In this document: one piece after another, positions 51,823-60,763 of the stretch
Position numbering within the stretch: the first letter of the stretch is position 1
Layout of the letters: every line of letters starts with the position of its first letter
Source of the DNA: CAZGSN01 sp964371655
GTDB taxonomy: Bacteria > Desulfobacterota > Binatia > HRBIN30
Direction of reading: 5' to 3'
NCBI GenBank assembly: GCA_964371655.1
Contig: CAYJOD010000006.1
Coordinates: 1 to 64,000, forward strand
Length of the DNA: 64,000 bases
Position numbers and translations under genes: made by a program
The notes under the pieces: model-generated
The model's input: the letters and a program-made list of their open reading frames with translations, nothing else
Told to the model about the DNA's origin: nothing
The model's database searches: none

Positions 51823-52386
51823 ATGAAACGTTACGTAATGTTCTCAATCGTCGCCCTATTCACGGCATCTCTCAATGGAGTCACATGGGCCGGTATGGGC
51901 GAGATGGGCGCCATGCCACCAGCCGCGGCGGCCGATAGCGGCACCATGCAGGGTATGGGAGCCATGATGGGAGACATGTCGTGCATGATGAAAGGCATGT
52001 CGAGGGTCATGCAACACGGGCCGATGAGGGACGAGACGAAGATGAAGCACATGGGGGCCATGATGCACGACATGTCCGGCATGACCAAGGGAATGTCGGC
52101 CACGATGGGTAGCGGAGCGATGAAGGACGACCAGATGGCGAAGGACATGGGCATGATGATGAATGACATGTCGGCCATGATGCAGAGTATGTCCGAGAAG
52201 ATGGACAGTGGCATGACGGCGAAAGACGAGAAACGGATGAAACACATGAGCGCCATGATGCGCGATATGTCGGACGGGATGGAGGGTATGGGGGACAAGA
52301 TGAACAGTGGAGCGATGACGAAGGACGAGATGATGAAGCACCACGAGATGATGAAGAAAATGAAGGCCCAGATGTCGGATATGTAG
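51823..52386 (+). CDS. methionine-rich periplasmic repeat protein
   Basis: 187 residues, of which I count about 50 Met. Signal peptide about 1-23, RBS GGAGAAG. The mature chain repeats units of MxDMSxMMxxMS with intervening GxMKDDxM segments roughly every 33 residues; a single Cys (MSCMMKGMS). Met-only ligand sets are typical of periplasmic Cu(I)/Ag(I) binding. Amphipathic helices with Met on one face are likely. Probably a copper sponge or chaperone; no named family fits exactly. Confidence 0.8.
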   Translation: MKRYVMFSIVALFTASLNGVTWAGMGEMGAMPPAAAADSGTMQGMGAMMGDMSCMMKGMSRVMQHGPMRDETKMKHMGAMMHDMSGMTKGMSATMGSGAMKDDQMAKDMGMMMNDMSAMMQSMSEKMDSGMTAKDEKRMKHMSAMMRDMSDGMEGMGDKMNSGAMTKDEMMKHHEMMKKMKAQMSDM

Positions 52387-52433
52387 GAGAGGAAACAGCG
52401 AGGGCGGCGGGAAAGACTTCATCACAATCAAAC

Positions 52434-52459
52434 GGAGACGCCGTCGCAGCGGCGCCTCC
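52434..52459 (+). terminator. strong hairpin after the Met-rich gene
   Basis: GGAGACGCCG, loop TCGCAG, CGGCGCCTCC: a 10-bp stem with one wobble pair. No T-run follows; it may be a terminator or mRNA-stabilising stem between two genes. Confidence 0.45.
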
Positions 52460-52489
52460 AAATCCAGTGACAAATTCAAGGAGATAACC

Positions 52490-53059
52490 ATGCAAGCACA
52501 TGCAGGACACAGCGCCGAGAAGTTGGAAGAGTCAGAAACGTTAGAGAAGAGTGCGGTCGTTGCCATCTACGACACTCACGAAGAGGCAGAGAAAGCTGTC
52601 CGTGAGCTCCAGAGATCGGGATTCGACATGCGGAAACTGTCTATCGTCGGCAAGGATTACCAAACGGAAGAAGAAGTGGTCGGCTACTACACCACCGGCG
52701 ACCGCATGAAAGCGTGGGGCAAGACGGGAGCGTTCTGGGGCGGATTATGGGGGCTGATGTTCGGGTCGGCGTTCTTCTTCATACCCGGCATCGGGCCGCT
52801 GCTCGCAGCCGGACCGCTCGTCGGGTGGATGATTGGGGGGCTGGAAAGCGCGGCGGTGGTTGGAGGCTTGAGCGCGCTAGGTGCGGGCCTGTCCAGCATC
52901 GGGATTCCCGACGACAGCATCATCGAATACGAGACGCAGATCAAAGCCGGTAAGTTCGTCGTCATCGCCCACGGCTCGCCAAACGAAGTCAGCAAGACCA
53001 AGGGCACTCTCGCAGTGACCAAGCATCAAGGCATGAAGGAACATTCCTGCTGCGCGTAA
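52490..53059 (+). CDS. general-stress GsiB/YflT-like protein with Gly-rich membrane segment
   Basis: 189 residues; RBS AAGGAGAT. The N-terminal third has the YflT/17M fold (VVAIYDTHEEAEKAVRELQ, GFDMRKLSIVGKDYQ). A Gly-rich hydrophobic segment follows (KTGAFWGGLWGLMFGSAFFF through GLESAAVVGGLSALGAGLSS), as in DUF1269-type proteins, ending with an alpha/beta tail KAGKFVVIAHGS and CCA at the C-terminus. Stress-related membrane protein; exact role unknown. Confidence 0.75.
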   Translation: MQAHAGHSAEKLEESETLEKSAVVAIYDTHEEAEKAVRELQRSGFDMRKLSIVGKDYQTEEEVVGYYTTGDRMKAWGKTGAFWGGLWGLMFGSAFFFIPGIGPLLAAGPLVGWMIGGLESAAVVGGLSALGAGLSSIGIPDDSIIEYETQIKAGKFVVIAHGSPNEVSKTKGTLAVTKHQGMKEHSCCA

Positions 53060-53167
53060 AGTATGGGCGGCGCCGAAACCAGACCTCCGTGCGGGCGCGT
53101 CAGCGCTGCACGGGGCCACCCTCTACGGGCTGTCAGAATCATCGCTGAGCCGGGGAACAGAGAAGCC

Positions 53168-54196
53168 ATGAAAACAACAATGCAAATCGGGATGGTTGGA
53201 CTGGGCCGGATGGGCGCCAACATCGTGCGACGGCTCATCAACGGCGGCCATCAGTGCGTGGTCTTCAACCGGTCGCCGCAGAAGGTGGAGGACTTGGTCA
53301 AGGAGAAGGCGGTCGGCGCCTCTTCGCTCGCCGACCTGGTGACGAAACTTCAGAAGCCGCGGACAGTTTGGTTGATGGTGCCCGCCGCAGTCGTGGACGA
53401 GTTCATCGCCGACCTGCTGCCGCTGCTGGATTCCGGCGACATCCTGATCGACGGCGGCAATTCCTACTACGTGGACGACATCCGGCGCACAAAGGAACTT
53501 GCGCCGAAGGGAATTCGCTATGTGGACGTGGGAACGAGCGGCGGTGTTTGGGGGTTGCAACGCGGCTACTGCCTGATGATCGGCGGCGAGAGAGACGTGG
53601 TCCAGCATCTCGATCCCATCTTCGCCACGCTGGCGCCGGGCAGCGGCGACATTCCGCGCACGACCGGACGCGAGAAGCTTGGTGGCACCGCGGAGCAGGG
53701 TTACCTGCATTGTGGTCCGAACGGCGCCGGCCACTTCGTCAAGATGGTCCACAACGGCATCGAGTATGGCCTCATGGCCGCCTATGCCGAAGGGCTAAGC
53801 GTCTTGCGCGAGGCCAATATCGGCAAACGACAGCAAGACCCCGACGCTGAGACGACGCCCCTGCGCGATCCTGCGCATTATCAATATGACCTCAATCTGG
53901 GCGACATCGCCGAGGTGTGGCGGCGCGGCAGCGTCATCGCCTCGTGGCTGCTGGACTTGACGGCGGACGCGTTGGCCAAGGATTCCAACCTCTCGCAATT
54001 CGCGGGCCGGGTGTCGGACTCCGGTGAAGGCCGGTGGACGATCAAGGCGGCCATCGATGAAGGGGTGCCGGTGCCGGTGCTGACCACGGCGCTTTATGCG
54101 CGCTTCGCTTCGTACGGCGCAGCGGATTTCCAGGGCAAGCTGCTCTCGGCCATGCGCTACGGGTTCGGCGGCCATCTGGAGAAATCCGCCAAATAG
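53168..54196 (+). CDS. gnd: 6-phosphogluconate dehydrogenase (decarboxylating, short type)
   Basis: 342 residues, the YqeC/GntZ-like short class. N-terminal Rossmann IGMVGLGRMGANIVRRL, substrate motif IDGGNSYYVDDI, GTSGGVWGLQRGYCLMIGG, and catalytic HFVKMVHNGIEYGLMAAYAE. It oxidises 6-phosphogluconate to ribulose-5-phosphate, producing NAD(P)H; the short class often prefers NAD. ATG at 53168. 10 nt before zwf. Confidence 0.95.
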   Translation: MKTTMQIGMVGLGRMGANIVRRLINGGHQCVVFNRSPQKVEDLVKEKAVGASSLADLVTKLQKPRTVWLMVPAAVVDEFIADLLPLLDSGDILIDGGNSYYVDDIRRTKELAPKGIRYVDVGTSGGVWGLQRGYCLMIGGERDVVQHLDPIFATLAPGSGDIPRTTGREKLGGTAEQGYLHCGPNGAGHFVKMVHNGIEYGLMAAYAEGLSVLREANIGKRQQDPDAETTPLRDPAHYQYDLNLGDIAEVWRRGSVIASWLLDLTADALAKDSNLSQFAGRVSDSGEGRWTIKAAIDEGVPVPVLTTALYARFASYGAADFQGKLLSAMRYGFGGHLEKSAK

Positions 54197-54206
54197 GGAG
54201 CAACTC

Positions 54207-55607
54207 ATGAACGTTCCTTGCTCCGACGCCCTCGTCTTTTTCGGGGCCACTGGCGATCTCGTCTACAAGAAGATCTTCCCCGCTCTCTATGCGATGGAGC
54301 GGCGCGGGCACCTCCAGGTGCCCGTCATCGGGGTCGCGAGGTCGGACTGGACGCTCGATCAGTTTCGGGCGCGCGCCCGCGCCGGCGTCGACAAGCACGA
54401 CGGCTTCGACGAGGCGGTCTTCGCGAAGCTCCAGGAACGGCTCCACTACATCAGCGGCGACTACGGCGCCGCGGCCACCCACGCCGCGCTCCGCGAGGAA
54501 CTCGGCGGCGCGGCGCACCCGCTGCACTATCTCGCAATCCCGCCGAGTGTGTTCGCGGCGGTGGTCGAGGGGCTCGGCCAGTCGGGCTGTGCCCGCGGCG
54601 CGCGTGTCATCGTCGAGAAGCCCTTCGGCCGCGACCTCCCATCGGCGCAGGCGCTGAGCGCAACGCTGCACACGGTCTTCGACGAGTCGTGCGTCTTCCG
54701 CATCGACCATTACCTTGGCAAAGAATCGGTGCAGAACCTTCTGGTCTTCCGCTTCGCGAACACCTTCCTCGAGCCGTTCTGGAACCGCAATTACGTCGAG
54801 AGTGTGCAGATTACGATGGCCGAGAGCTTCGGCATCGAAGGCCGTGGCAGTTTCTACGAGGAGTCCGGCGCAATTCGTGACGTGATTCAAAACCACATGC
54901 TCCAAGTCGTGGGATTCCTGGCGATGGAGGCGCCGACGACGACCAACTGTGAGTCGATCCGCGACGAGCAGGTGAAGCTGTTCAGGATGATCCGCCCGCT
55001 CAGCCCCGAGAACCTGGTGCGCGGGCAGTTCTGCGGCTACCGCCAGGAGGACGGCGCCGCTCGCGACTCGACGGTCGAAACATTCGCCGCCGCCCGGCTG
55101 CACATCGACTCTCCGCGCTGGGACGGCGTGCCCTTCTTCATCAGGGCGGGCAAGTGTCTCCCTACGACGATGACCGAGGTGCTGGTCATGCTCAAACGGC
55201 CCGCGCTCAGCAAACTATGCCCAGGCCAAGCGAACTATGTGCGCTTCCGGCTGAGTCCCGACGTGACGATTGCCATCGGTGCCCGTGTCAAGCGCCCTGG
55301 CGAGCAGTTGATTGGCGATCCGACGGAGCTCCAAGTGGTCAACCACCCGCACGGGGATGAGATGGAGGCCTACGAGCGTCTCCTGAGCGACGCCATGGTC
55401 GGCGACGGCACCCTCTTCGCGGGACAGGACGGCGTGGAGGCCGCGTGGGCGGTCGTTCAACCCGTCCTGGGGTTGGTGACGCCCGTGCATGATTACCAAC
55501 CCGGCACCTGGGGCCCGCCCGCAGCCGAGAATCTCACGGCGGGTATCTGTGGCTGCGACAGCCCGGTCTGGCTGTTGCCCGGCGGCAAAGACGGAGAACA
55601 GAGATGA
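54207..55607 (+). CDS. zwf: glucose-6-phosphate dehydrogenase
   Basis: 466 residues. Coenzyme motif FFGATGDLVYKKIFPALY, substrate/catalytic RIDHYLGKE, EKPFGRDL and the C-terminal PFFIRAGKCL. First step of the oxidative pentose-phosphate path, making NADPH. ATG at 54207 with GGGAG upstream; its stop overlaps the Spy-like gene (ATGA). Placed after gnd and before a NAD(P)H-oxidising redox fusion. Confidence 0.95.
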   Translation: MNVPCSDALVFFGATGDLVYKKIFPALYAMERRGHLQVPVIGVARSDWTLDQFRARARAGVDKHDGFDEAVFAKLQERLHYISGDYGAAATHAALREELGGAAHPLHYLAIPPSVFAAVVEGLGQSGCARGARVIVEKPFGRDLPSAQALSATLHTVFDESCVFRIDHYLGKESVQNLLVFRFANTFLEPFWNRNYVESVQITMAESFGIEGRGSFYEESGAIRDVIQNHMLQVVGFLAMEAPTTTNCESIRDEQVKLFRMIRPLSPENLVRGQFCGYRQEDGAARDSTVETFAAARLHIDSPRWDGVPFFIRAGKCLPTTMTEVLVMLKRPALSKLCPGQANYVRFRLSPDVTIAIGARVKRPGEQLIGDPTELQVVNHPHGDEMEAYERLLSDAMVGDGTLFAGQDGVEAAWAVVQPVLGLVTPVHDYQPGTWGPPAAENLTAGICGCDSPVWLLPGGKDGEQR

Positions 55608-56269
55608 TGAAGGAGAACAAGCCGTGTCCCTCGGTGTTAGGCGACCACTTCGGCCGCTGCGCCGTGACGATCGCGGCGCTCGTCGTTGCGACCATGACTT
55701 CCCTGCCGGCTGCGTTCGCACAAATGATGCCGCCCGATCTGCCCGGCTTTCCTGGCGCCTCGCACATCTACCACGTCGGTGCAACCGCCTTCTTCCTCGA
55801 CTCCTCTGCAGCGATCAAGCTGACTACGGATCAGCTGGCCACTCTCAACGCAATCAAACAGAAATCGATTGCGGACCTCGCAGCTGCGCAGCGCCGGATC
55901 GATCAGGCTGAGCAGGAATTGTGGATGCTCACGGCTTCCGACCGGCCCGACGCGATGACGCTGGAGATGAAGGTGCGCGACATCGAAACGCTGAAAGGCG
56001 ATCAACGGATCGCGTTCATCCGATCGGTCGGTGAGGCGGCTCGCGTGCTCACCGATGAGCAGCGCGCCGCTCTGCTCGGCCCCGGCGCACCCGGGTCGGC
56101 GCAAATGACCGCTCCGCAAGCTTCGGCTGGCTCGGTGAACCCGCAAGCAGGAATGGGTGCGACGGACCCCAAGGCGGGAATGGCCGGAATGGCTGACGAT
56201 TCGATGGGCAATATGGGCGGCACTCCCCCGGACCCCAGGACCAACAGCGGCGCAATGGGGGACATGTGA
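55604..56269 (+). CDS. Spy/CpxP-like periplasmic protein with Met-rich tail
   Basis: 221 residues; signal peptide ends PAAFAQM. Helical core with the LTxxQ-type motif ATAFFLDSSAAIKLTTDQLA, then LNAIKQKSIADLAAAQRRID and RVLTDEQRAALLGPGAPG, as in heavy-metal-responsive Spy/CpxP chaperones. C-terminal Met/Gly tail (GMAGMADDSMGNMGG). Overlaps zwf at its start and the redox fusion at its end (GTGA). Confidence 0.75.
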   Translation: MMKENKPCPSVLGDHFGRCAVTIAALVVATMTSLPAAFAQMMPPDLPGFPGASHIYHVGATAFFLDSSAAIKLTTDQLATLNAIKQKSIADLAAAQRRIDQAEQELWMLTASDRPDAMTLEMKVRDIETLKGDQRIAFIRSVGEAARVLTDEQRAALLGPGAPGSAQMTAPQASAGSVNPQAGMGATDPKAGMAGMADDSMGNMGGTPPDPRTNSGAMGDM

Positions 56270-58524
56270 TTCGCCGAGCGCTCAGCGGCGGCTGCACGGC
56301 GGCGCTCGTGCTCATCGCGCTGCGCGCCGGCGCCATCACGGCGGAGGAGCATGCCAGCCATCATCCTGGTGCGGGCGCGGCCGGCGCACCCGGCGTACCG
56401 GCAATGGCCGCGAGCGCGCCGGGAATCGCCAGCGGCGGTATGGGCGCGATGATGGGTGCAGCCGCGGCGCCACCCAGCGTAGCGGGAATGGCTCCCGGCG
56501 CAGCGATGGGTGCACCCGCGGCACCACCTGGCGCAGCGGGGATGGCCGGCGGCGGTATGGGCGCCGGTATGGCCGCGATGATGAGCGAGATGATGGGCAA
56601 GATGATGGCGCCGCCCAACCCCGGCGCCGCGGCCCCGGCACCGGGTGCAGCGGGAGCAAGTGCTGCGGGAGGCATGGCTGGCATGATGGCCGGCATGATG
56701 GCGCCGGCGGCGGGCGATTGCCCCGGCGGAAACTGCGGCTCTGGCGCAGCCAAGACTCCGATCTACCCCTCACTGATGACGCTTCCGGCGCTCACTCCGG
56801 AAAAACGCGCCGAGATCGATGCGCTGGCGAGTCAGCAGATCAGCGAGGGCATGGGGCGACTCGCGATTGGCGATGAGTCGCTCCGCCACGCGACGCGAGT
56901 GGGCGACTACGCGGCCATGCAGCAATCTGTTGGCATGATGCGTGAGGGTCTCGACGAGCTCGGCGCCGGAATCGCGGCTCGGCGGGTTCTCTCGGAAGGC
57001 AAGGCGCCGCGTAACCTCGCACTCGGCTGGTTCAAACGCGAGATGAACCTCGCGTCTCCTATTGCGCCCGAAGAGCCCCGCGCTCTCCTCGGCGTCCCGC
57101 CATTTCACCTCTTCACGATGGTGCTGCTCATCGCCTTTGCGCTGGCGATGGTCGCGATGTACTTCTTCAAGATGCGCCGCGCGGCGGCCCTCTTTGGGCG
57201 TATCGAGCCCGACTCGGGACCGCCGCCGCCTGGAGCGTCACCGCCGCTTGCTGGAGCACCTGGGCCGTCCTCGCCGGTGGCTCCGCCCGCCGGAGGGGCA
57301 CCGCCGTCTGGAGAGACACCGCCACCTTCAGCAGCTCCCACCGCAAGCACGCCACCGCCGCCGCCAACCGCACCGCCGTCGCCTGCAACGCCCGCGGTCG
57401 GAACGCCCGTGGCATCCACTCTGCCACCCGAAGGCCCAGCCGTGGTCTCCGTTTCGGCCGCGACGTCGTCACCGGTGACTGCGAATTGGCGAGGGCAGCT
57501 CCGCATTGAAAGCATCGTCACGGAAACTCCGAACGTGAAGACGTTTCGCCTCCTGCCTGCGTCCAGCGACAGCCTCCTGCCTTTTACATTTGTGCCCGGT
57601 CAGTTCCTCAATGTCGCGTTCTGGATCGGCGGCGCGAGAATGAATCGCTCCTACTCCTTCTCATCCTCCCCGACGCAGCGAGACTACGTCGACCTGACCG
57701 TGCGGCGTGAGCCACGGGGCGCGGTCTCCCGTCACATCGTTGATCTGCTCAAGGTGGGCGACCAGATCGAAGCGGGAGGCCCGGTGGGGCGGTTTACGTT
57801 TACCGGAACTGAAGCGGACAGCATCGTACTCATCGGCGGCGGCGTCGGGATCACGCCGATGATGAGCATCACTCGGTATCTCACCGAGCGCTCCTGGGCC
57901 GGAGACATCTTCTTTGTTTACGTGTGCCGCACTCCGACTGACTTCATGTTCAAGAACGAGGTCGCCGCGCTTCAGCGTGTGAATCCGAAGTTGCACGTCG
58001 CGGTGACGATGTCTCGCCCAGAAGGGACAGACTGGAAGGGGCCACGCGGGCGCCTCACGAAGGAATTGCTCACGCAGACGGTTCCCAATCTTGCTTCGCG
58101 GAGAATCCACCTGTGCGGGCCGCCATCGATGATGGACTCGACCAAGGCCATCCTCACTGAGCTAGGGGTTTCTCCCGACCACGTGAAGACCGAAGCATTC
58201 GGCGCAATCAAGCCCACCCCGGCCGCCGCCGGGACCACCGCCAAACCAACTGCCCCTGCGACCGGCCCGCTGGTGACATTTTCGAAGAACAACAAGTCGA
58301 CCAAGATTCATGTCGATCAGACCGTCCTCGAGCTCTCCGAGGAGCTCGCCATCGGAATCGAATACTCTTGCCGCGTCGGCACCTGCGGCATTTGCAAGGT
58401 GAAGATGACTTCCGGCGAGGTCGAGATGGCGGTGGAGGACGCTCTCGATCCTGACGACAAGACCAACGGCATCATTCTCGCCTGCCAGGCAAAGCCAAAG
58501 GGCGACATTGCGGTTGAAGCGTAG
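56266..58524 (+). CDS. Met-rich exodomain + TM + FAD/NAD(P)H reductase + 2Fe-2S ferredoxin fusion
   Basis: 752 residues from a GTG that overlaps the previous stop. Signal region 1-26; Gly/Ala/Met-rich low-complexity segment 30-150 with DCPGGNC at 151-157; helical domain 165-260; one TM 279-301; Pro-rich linker 318-400; ferredoxin-reductase domain 408-648 with FAD motif RSYSFSSS (461) and NAD(P) motif IGGGVGITPMM (523); C-terminal plant-type 2Fe-2S domain with C702, C707, C710 and C740. Topology places the redox part in the cytoplasm and the Met-rich part outside. It could oxidise NAD(P)H and pass electrons to the b-type protein encoded 2 nt downstream. Confidence 0.88.
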   Translation: MIRRALSGGCTAALVLIALRAGAITAEEHASHHPGAGAAGAPGVPAMAASAPGIASGGMGAMMGAAAAPPSVAGMAPGAAMGAPAAPPGAAGMAGGGMGAGMAAMMSEMMGKMMAPPNPGAAAPAPGAAGASAAGGMAGMMAGMMAPAAGDCPGGNCGSGAAKTPIYPSLMTLPALTPEKRAEIDALASQQISEGMGRLAIGDESLRHATRVGDYAAMQQSVGMMREGLDELGAGIAARRVLSEGKAPRNLALGWFKREMNLASPIAPEEPRALLGVPPFHLFTMVLLIAFALAMVAMYFFKMRRAAALFGRIEPDSGPPPPGASPPLAGAPGPSSPVAPPAGGAPPSGETPPPSAAPTASTPPPPPTAPPSPATPAVGTPVASTLPPEGPAVVSVSAATSSPVTANWRGQLRIESIVTETPNVKTFRLLPASSDSLLPFTFVPGQFLNVAFWIGGARMNRSYSFSSSPTQRDYVDLTVRREPRGAVSRHIVDLLKVGDQIEAGGPVGRFTFTGTEADSIVLIGGGVGITPMMSITRYLTERSWAGDIFFVYVCRTPTDFMFKNEVAALQRVNPKLHVAVTMSRPEGTDWKGPRGRLTKELLTQTVPNLASRRIHLCGPPSMMDSTKAILTELGVSPDHVKTEAFGAIKPTPAAAGTTAKPTAPATGPLVTFSKNNKSTKIHVDQTVLELSEELAIGIEYSCRVGTCGICKVKMTSGEVEMAVEDALDPDDKTNGIILACQAKPKGDIAVEA

Positions 58525-58526
58525 CC

Positions 58527-59270
58527 ATGAGGGAGCGTGAACGCGTCGTCGTCACCGGCGTCCTCAGCGTCTTGCTGCTTGGCTGGCTCGGCTTCCTCGT
58601 CCACCGCTCGCCACGCTTTCCGGGCAGCGGAGCCGGGGCAGTGTTCGGGATAGCTGGCGCCGTGCTCATGCTCGTCCCGCTCGCGTACTCGATCGCAAAG
58701 CGCATTCCCTTCCTCAACGCTCGAATCACGCCACACGTTTCGATGCAGTCGTTGCTTACCCTGCACGTCTACGCGGGCATCTTCGGCCCTTTGCTCGCGA
58801 TCATTCACACCGGTCACAAGTTCCAGAGCTTGCTGGGAATCACGCTGACGGCAGTGCTGCTGCTCGTCGTCGTGAGTGGGTTCGTGGTTCGCTATCTGCT
58901 CACCTACGTCAACCAGGAAATCAAAGACAAGTTGCTCTTGCTGCAGACTGCCCGCGGCGATCTCGACAGTGCGTGGGGAGTGCTCGAGAGCTCCCCGGCT
59001 GAAATGAGAGCCCTTCCGCAGGCGCCCGTATTCGCGGCCGGCCTGGCATCGTTGGGGCTCGATCTCTCACCCGGCGGCCCCGCCGCCGAGGTCACCCGCA
59101 TCGCCGAGTGCGTGGCGGATCTCGAGTATGCAGTCCGCACGCACGAGCTCTTCAAGCGCTGGTTCAGCCGATCTCTGACGCTGCACATCGTTCTCTCCGT
59201 GATCCTCTACGCGCTGCTCGCGCTGCACATCGGCTCCGGAATCTACTTTGGCCTGCGGTGGCTGCGATGA
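58527..59270 (+). CDS. b-type heme membrane protein
   Basis: 247 residues, about five TM helices. His pairs in helices suit heme b ligation: TLHVYAGIFGPLLAIIHTGH and, in the last helix pair, SLTLHIVLSVILYALLALH. A long loop between (about 125-205) is helical and soluble. Resembles ferric-reductase/cytochrome b-like anchors. 2 nt after the FAD/2Fe-2S fusion and overlapping the heptaheme cytochrome (ATGA), it is the natural transmembrane link. Confidence 0.75.
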   Translation: MRERERVVVTGVLSVLLLGWLGFLVHRSPRFPGSGAGAVFGIAGAVLMLVPLAYSIAKRIPFLNARITPHVSMQSLLTLHVYAGIFGPLLAIIHTGHKFQSLLGITLTAVLLLVVVSGFVVRYLLTYVNQEIKDKLLLLQTARGDLDSAWGVLESSPAEMRALPQAPVFAAGLASLGLDLSPGGPAAEVTRIAECVADLEYAVRTHELFKRWFSRSLTLHIVLSVILYALLALHIGSGIYFGLRWLR

Positions 59271-60043
59271 AGCCGTTCGCGCTCTGGCTCGCGCTGATCA
59301 TTGCTGTTGCCACAGCGGCATCGCTCACCGTGGTGCACTTCAAGCGAGCATCATCGGCGCTGCAACAGTTCGTCAGGCCAGGCCCGTTGTCGCCTCGCCA
59401 CGCCTACCTCGGCGACCGCTGCGCATCGTGCCACGAGTCGACGGTCGGCGTGACGGTCGCCAAGTGCACGCCCTGCCATGCGAACGCCGAGCGATTGCTC
59501 GGTCGACAGCCGACCGCGTTCCACGCCAGCATCGAGGAGTGTGCCGCATGTCACGTCGAGCATCAGGCTACGAACATCCGACCGGTGGTGATGGACCACG
59601 TGGAGCTCGCCAGGGTCGGCGCGCGGACACTAGCGCGCGCGTCTCGCACTGACGCCGACAGCGCCGCCACGCTCAACTCGCTGGAGACGTGGCTCCGCAT
59701 TCGAAGCCCCGATCAACACGACGCGAGCAGCGCGCGCCGGGCCCTCAACTGCGCCGGATGCCACGATCGCCGCGACCCGCATTTTAAGCGCTTCGGCAGT
59801 GACTGCGCCCAGTGCCACGGGCTCGAGTCGTGGATCGTGCCCGGCTACCAACACCCGTCATCCCGCTCCAAGGAGTGCGTGCAGTGCCACCAAGCCCCGC
59901 CGAGCCATTTCATGGAGCACTTCTCGATGATCTCGCAGAAGTTCGCCCACAAAGAACGCGCGCGTGTGGACGAGTGTTTCGAGTGCCACAACACCACCGG
60001 GTGGAACGACATCGTGGACGTGGGCTTCTACAAGCACCACTGA
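59267..60043 (+). CDS. membrane-anchored 7-heme cytochrome c
   Basis: 258 residues; N-terminal signal anchor about 4-24. Seven CxxCH sites: CASCH, CTPCH, CAACH, CAGCH, CAQCH, CVQCH and CFECH. His residues around them (VEHQATN, HFMEHFSM) may be second ligands. NrfB/DmsE/NapC-like periplasmic electron carriers are the nearest general types. It would receive electrons from the b-type protein and deliver them to periplasmic or outer-membrane acceptors. ATGA overlap with the preceding stop. Confidence 0.9.
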   Translation: MKPFALWLALIIAVATAASLTVVHFKRASSALQQFVRPGPLSPRHAYLGDRCASCHESTVGVTVAKCTPCHANAERLLGRQPTAFHASIEECAACHVEHQATNIRPVVMDHVELARVGARTLARASRTDADSAATLNSLETWLRIRSPDQHDASSARRALNCAGCHDRRDPHFKRFGSDCAQCHGLESWIVPGYQHPSSRSKECVQCHQAPPSHFMEHFSMISQKFAHKERARVDECFECHNTTGWNDIVDVGFYKHH

Positions 60044-60055
60044 CAAGGACGAGGA

Positions 60056-60253
60056 ATGGACGAAGGGCGGCGAGGCTTTCTCAGGGCGGTGTTGGCAGGC
60101 ACGATCGGCGGTGCCGCCCTTTCCGCCGCAGCACGGCAAGCGAGCGGCGAGGTCGATCCGCCATTTCTTCGAGGCGGGCGCGGCCCTCCTCGCCGCTTCA
60201 GTTTCAACCTCGTTCGGGACAATTCATCCGCACTACAGATGGATAGAAAGTGA
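60056..60253 (+). CDS. 65-residue Tat-signal protein
   Basis: Begins MDEGRRGFLRAVLAGTIGGA, a clear twin-arginine signal, followed by a short mature chain of about 35 residues (ARQASGEVDPPF, GPPRRFSFNLVRDNSS). AAGGACGAGGA precedes the ATG. Either a truncated Tat substrate or a tiny anchor. Lies between the heptaheme and DUF6799 genes. Confidence 0.45.
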   Translation: MDEGRRGFLRAVLAGTIGGAALSAAARQASGEVDPPFLRGGRGPPRRFSFNLVRDNSSALQMDRK

Positions 60254-60264
60254 AGGAGTAAGCC

Positions 60265-60594
60265 ATGACAAACTTCAGAATCGCCACCCTCGCAGTTGTT
60301 GCGCTCTTGTCCGTTTCGTTCCTGGCCGCCCGCGTCGAGGCCGCCGATGGCATCATGATGAAGGATGGCAAGATGATGATGATGAAGGACGGCAAGGCGA
60401 CGGGTCCGATGGATCACGAGATGACGATGCCCGACGGCCACAAGGTCATGCCTGACGGCACGATGAAGATGAACGACGGCAAGGAGATGCGCATGCAGGA
60501 AGGCCAGATGATGACGTTGGACGGGAAGATGATGGACGGTGGCCACGGCATGATGGGTGGCAAGGGTATGAAGATGGAGGGGATGGACAAGTAG
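60265..60594 (+). CDS. Met-rich periplasmic protein, DUF6799-like
   Basis: 109 residues; signal peptide ends RVEAADG. Repeats of the form DGxMMKDGKMMMMKDGK, MDHEMTMPDGHKVMPDGTMK and EMRMQEGQMMTLDGKMM, as in DUF6799 proteins. About one-quarter Met after the signal. Probably binds Cu(I) in the periplasm. Followed by two hairpins. Confidence 0.78.
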   Translation: MTNFRIATLAVVALLSVSFLAARVEAADGIMMKDGKMMMMKDGKATGPMDHEMTMPDGHKVMPDGTMKMNDGKEMRMQEGQMMTLDGKMMDGGHGMMGGKGMKMEGMDK

Positions 60595-60638
60595 CCTCTC
60601 GGAGTCGTCGGATCTGACGACGCCCGGCATCCTGGCGG

Positions 60639-60665
60639 CTGGCGGAGGCGGTCTCGCTCCGCCAG
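60639..60665 (+). terminator. 8-bp perfect hairpin after DUF6799
   Basis: CTGGCGGA, 11-nt loop, TCCGCCAG. Another small hairpin, GTCGTC-GGATCT-GACGAC, lies at 60604-60621. No T-tract. Possible terminator or operon boundary; a new ribosome site (AAAGGAG) follows before 60764. Confidence 0.4.
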
Positions 60666-60763
60666 TTCGCCGGACACCCCTGCAGAATGACGCTGCTGCC
60701 TCTGCTCACGTTCTTGTTTGCCCGGTATTGGACCAGTCGCAGTGCCAACGAAAGGAGCTCTTT

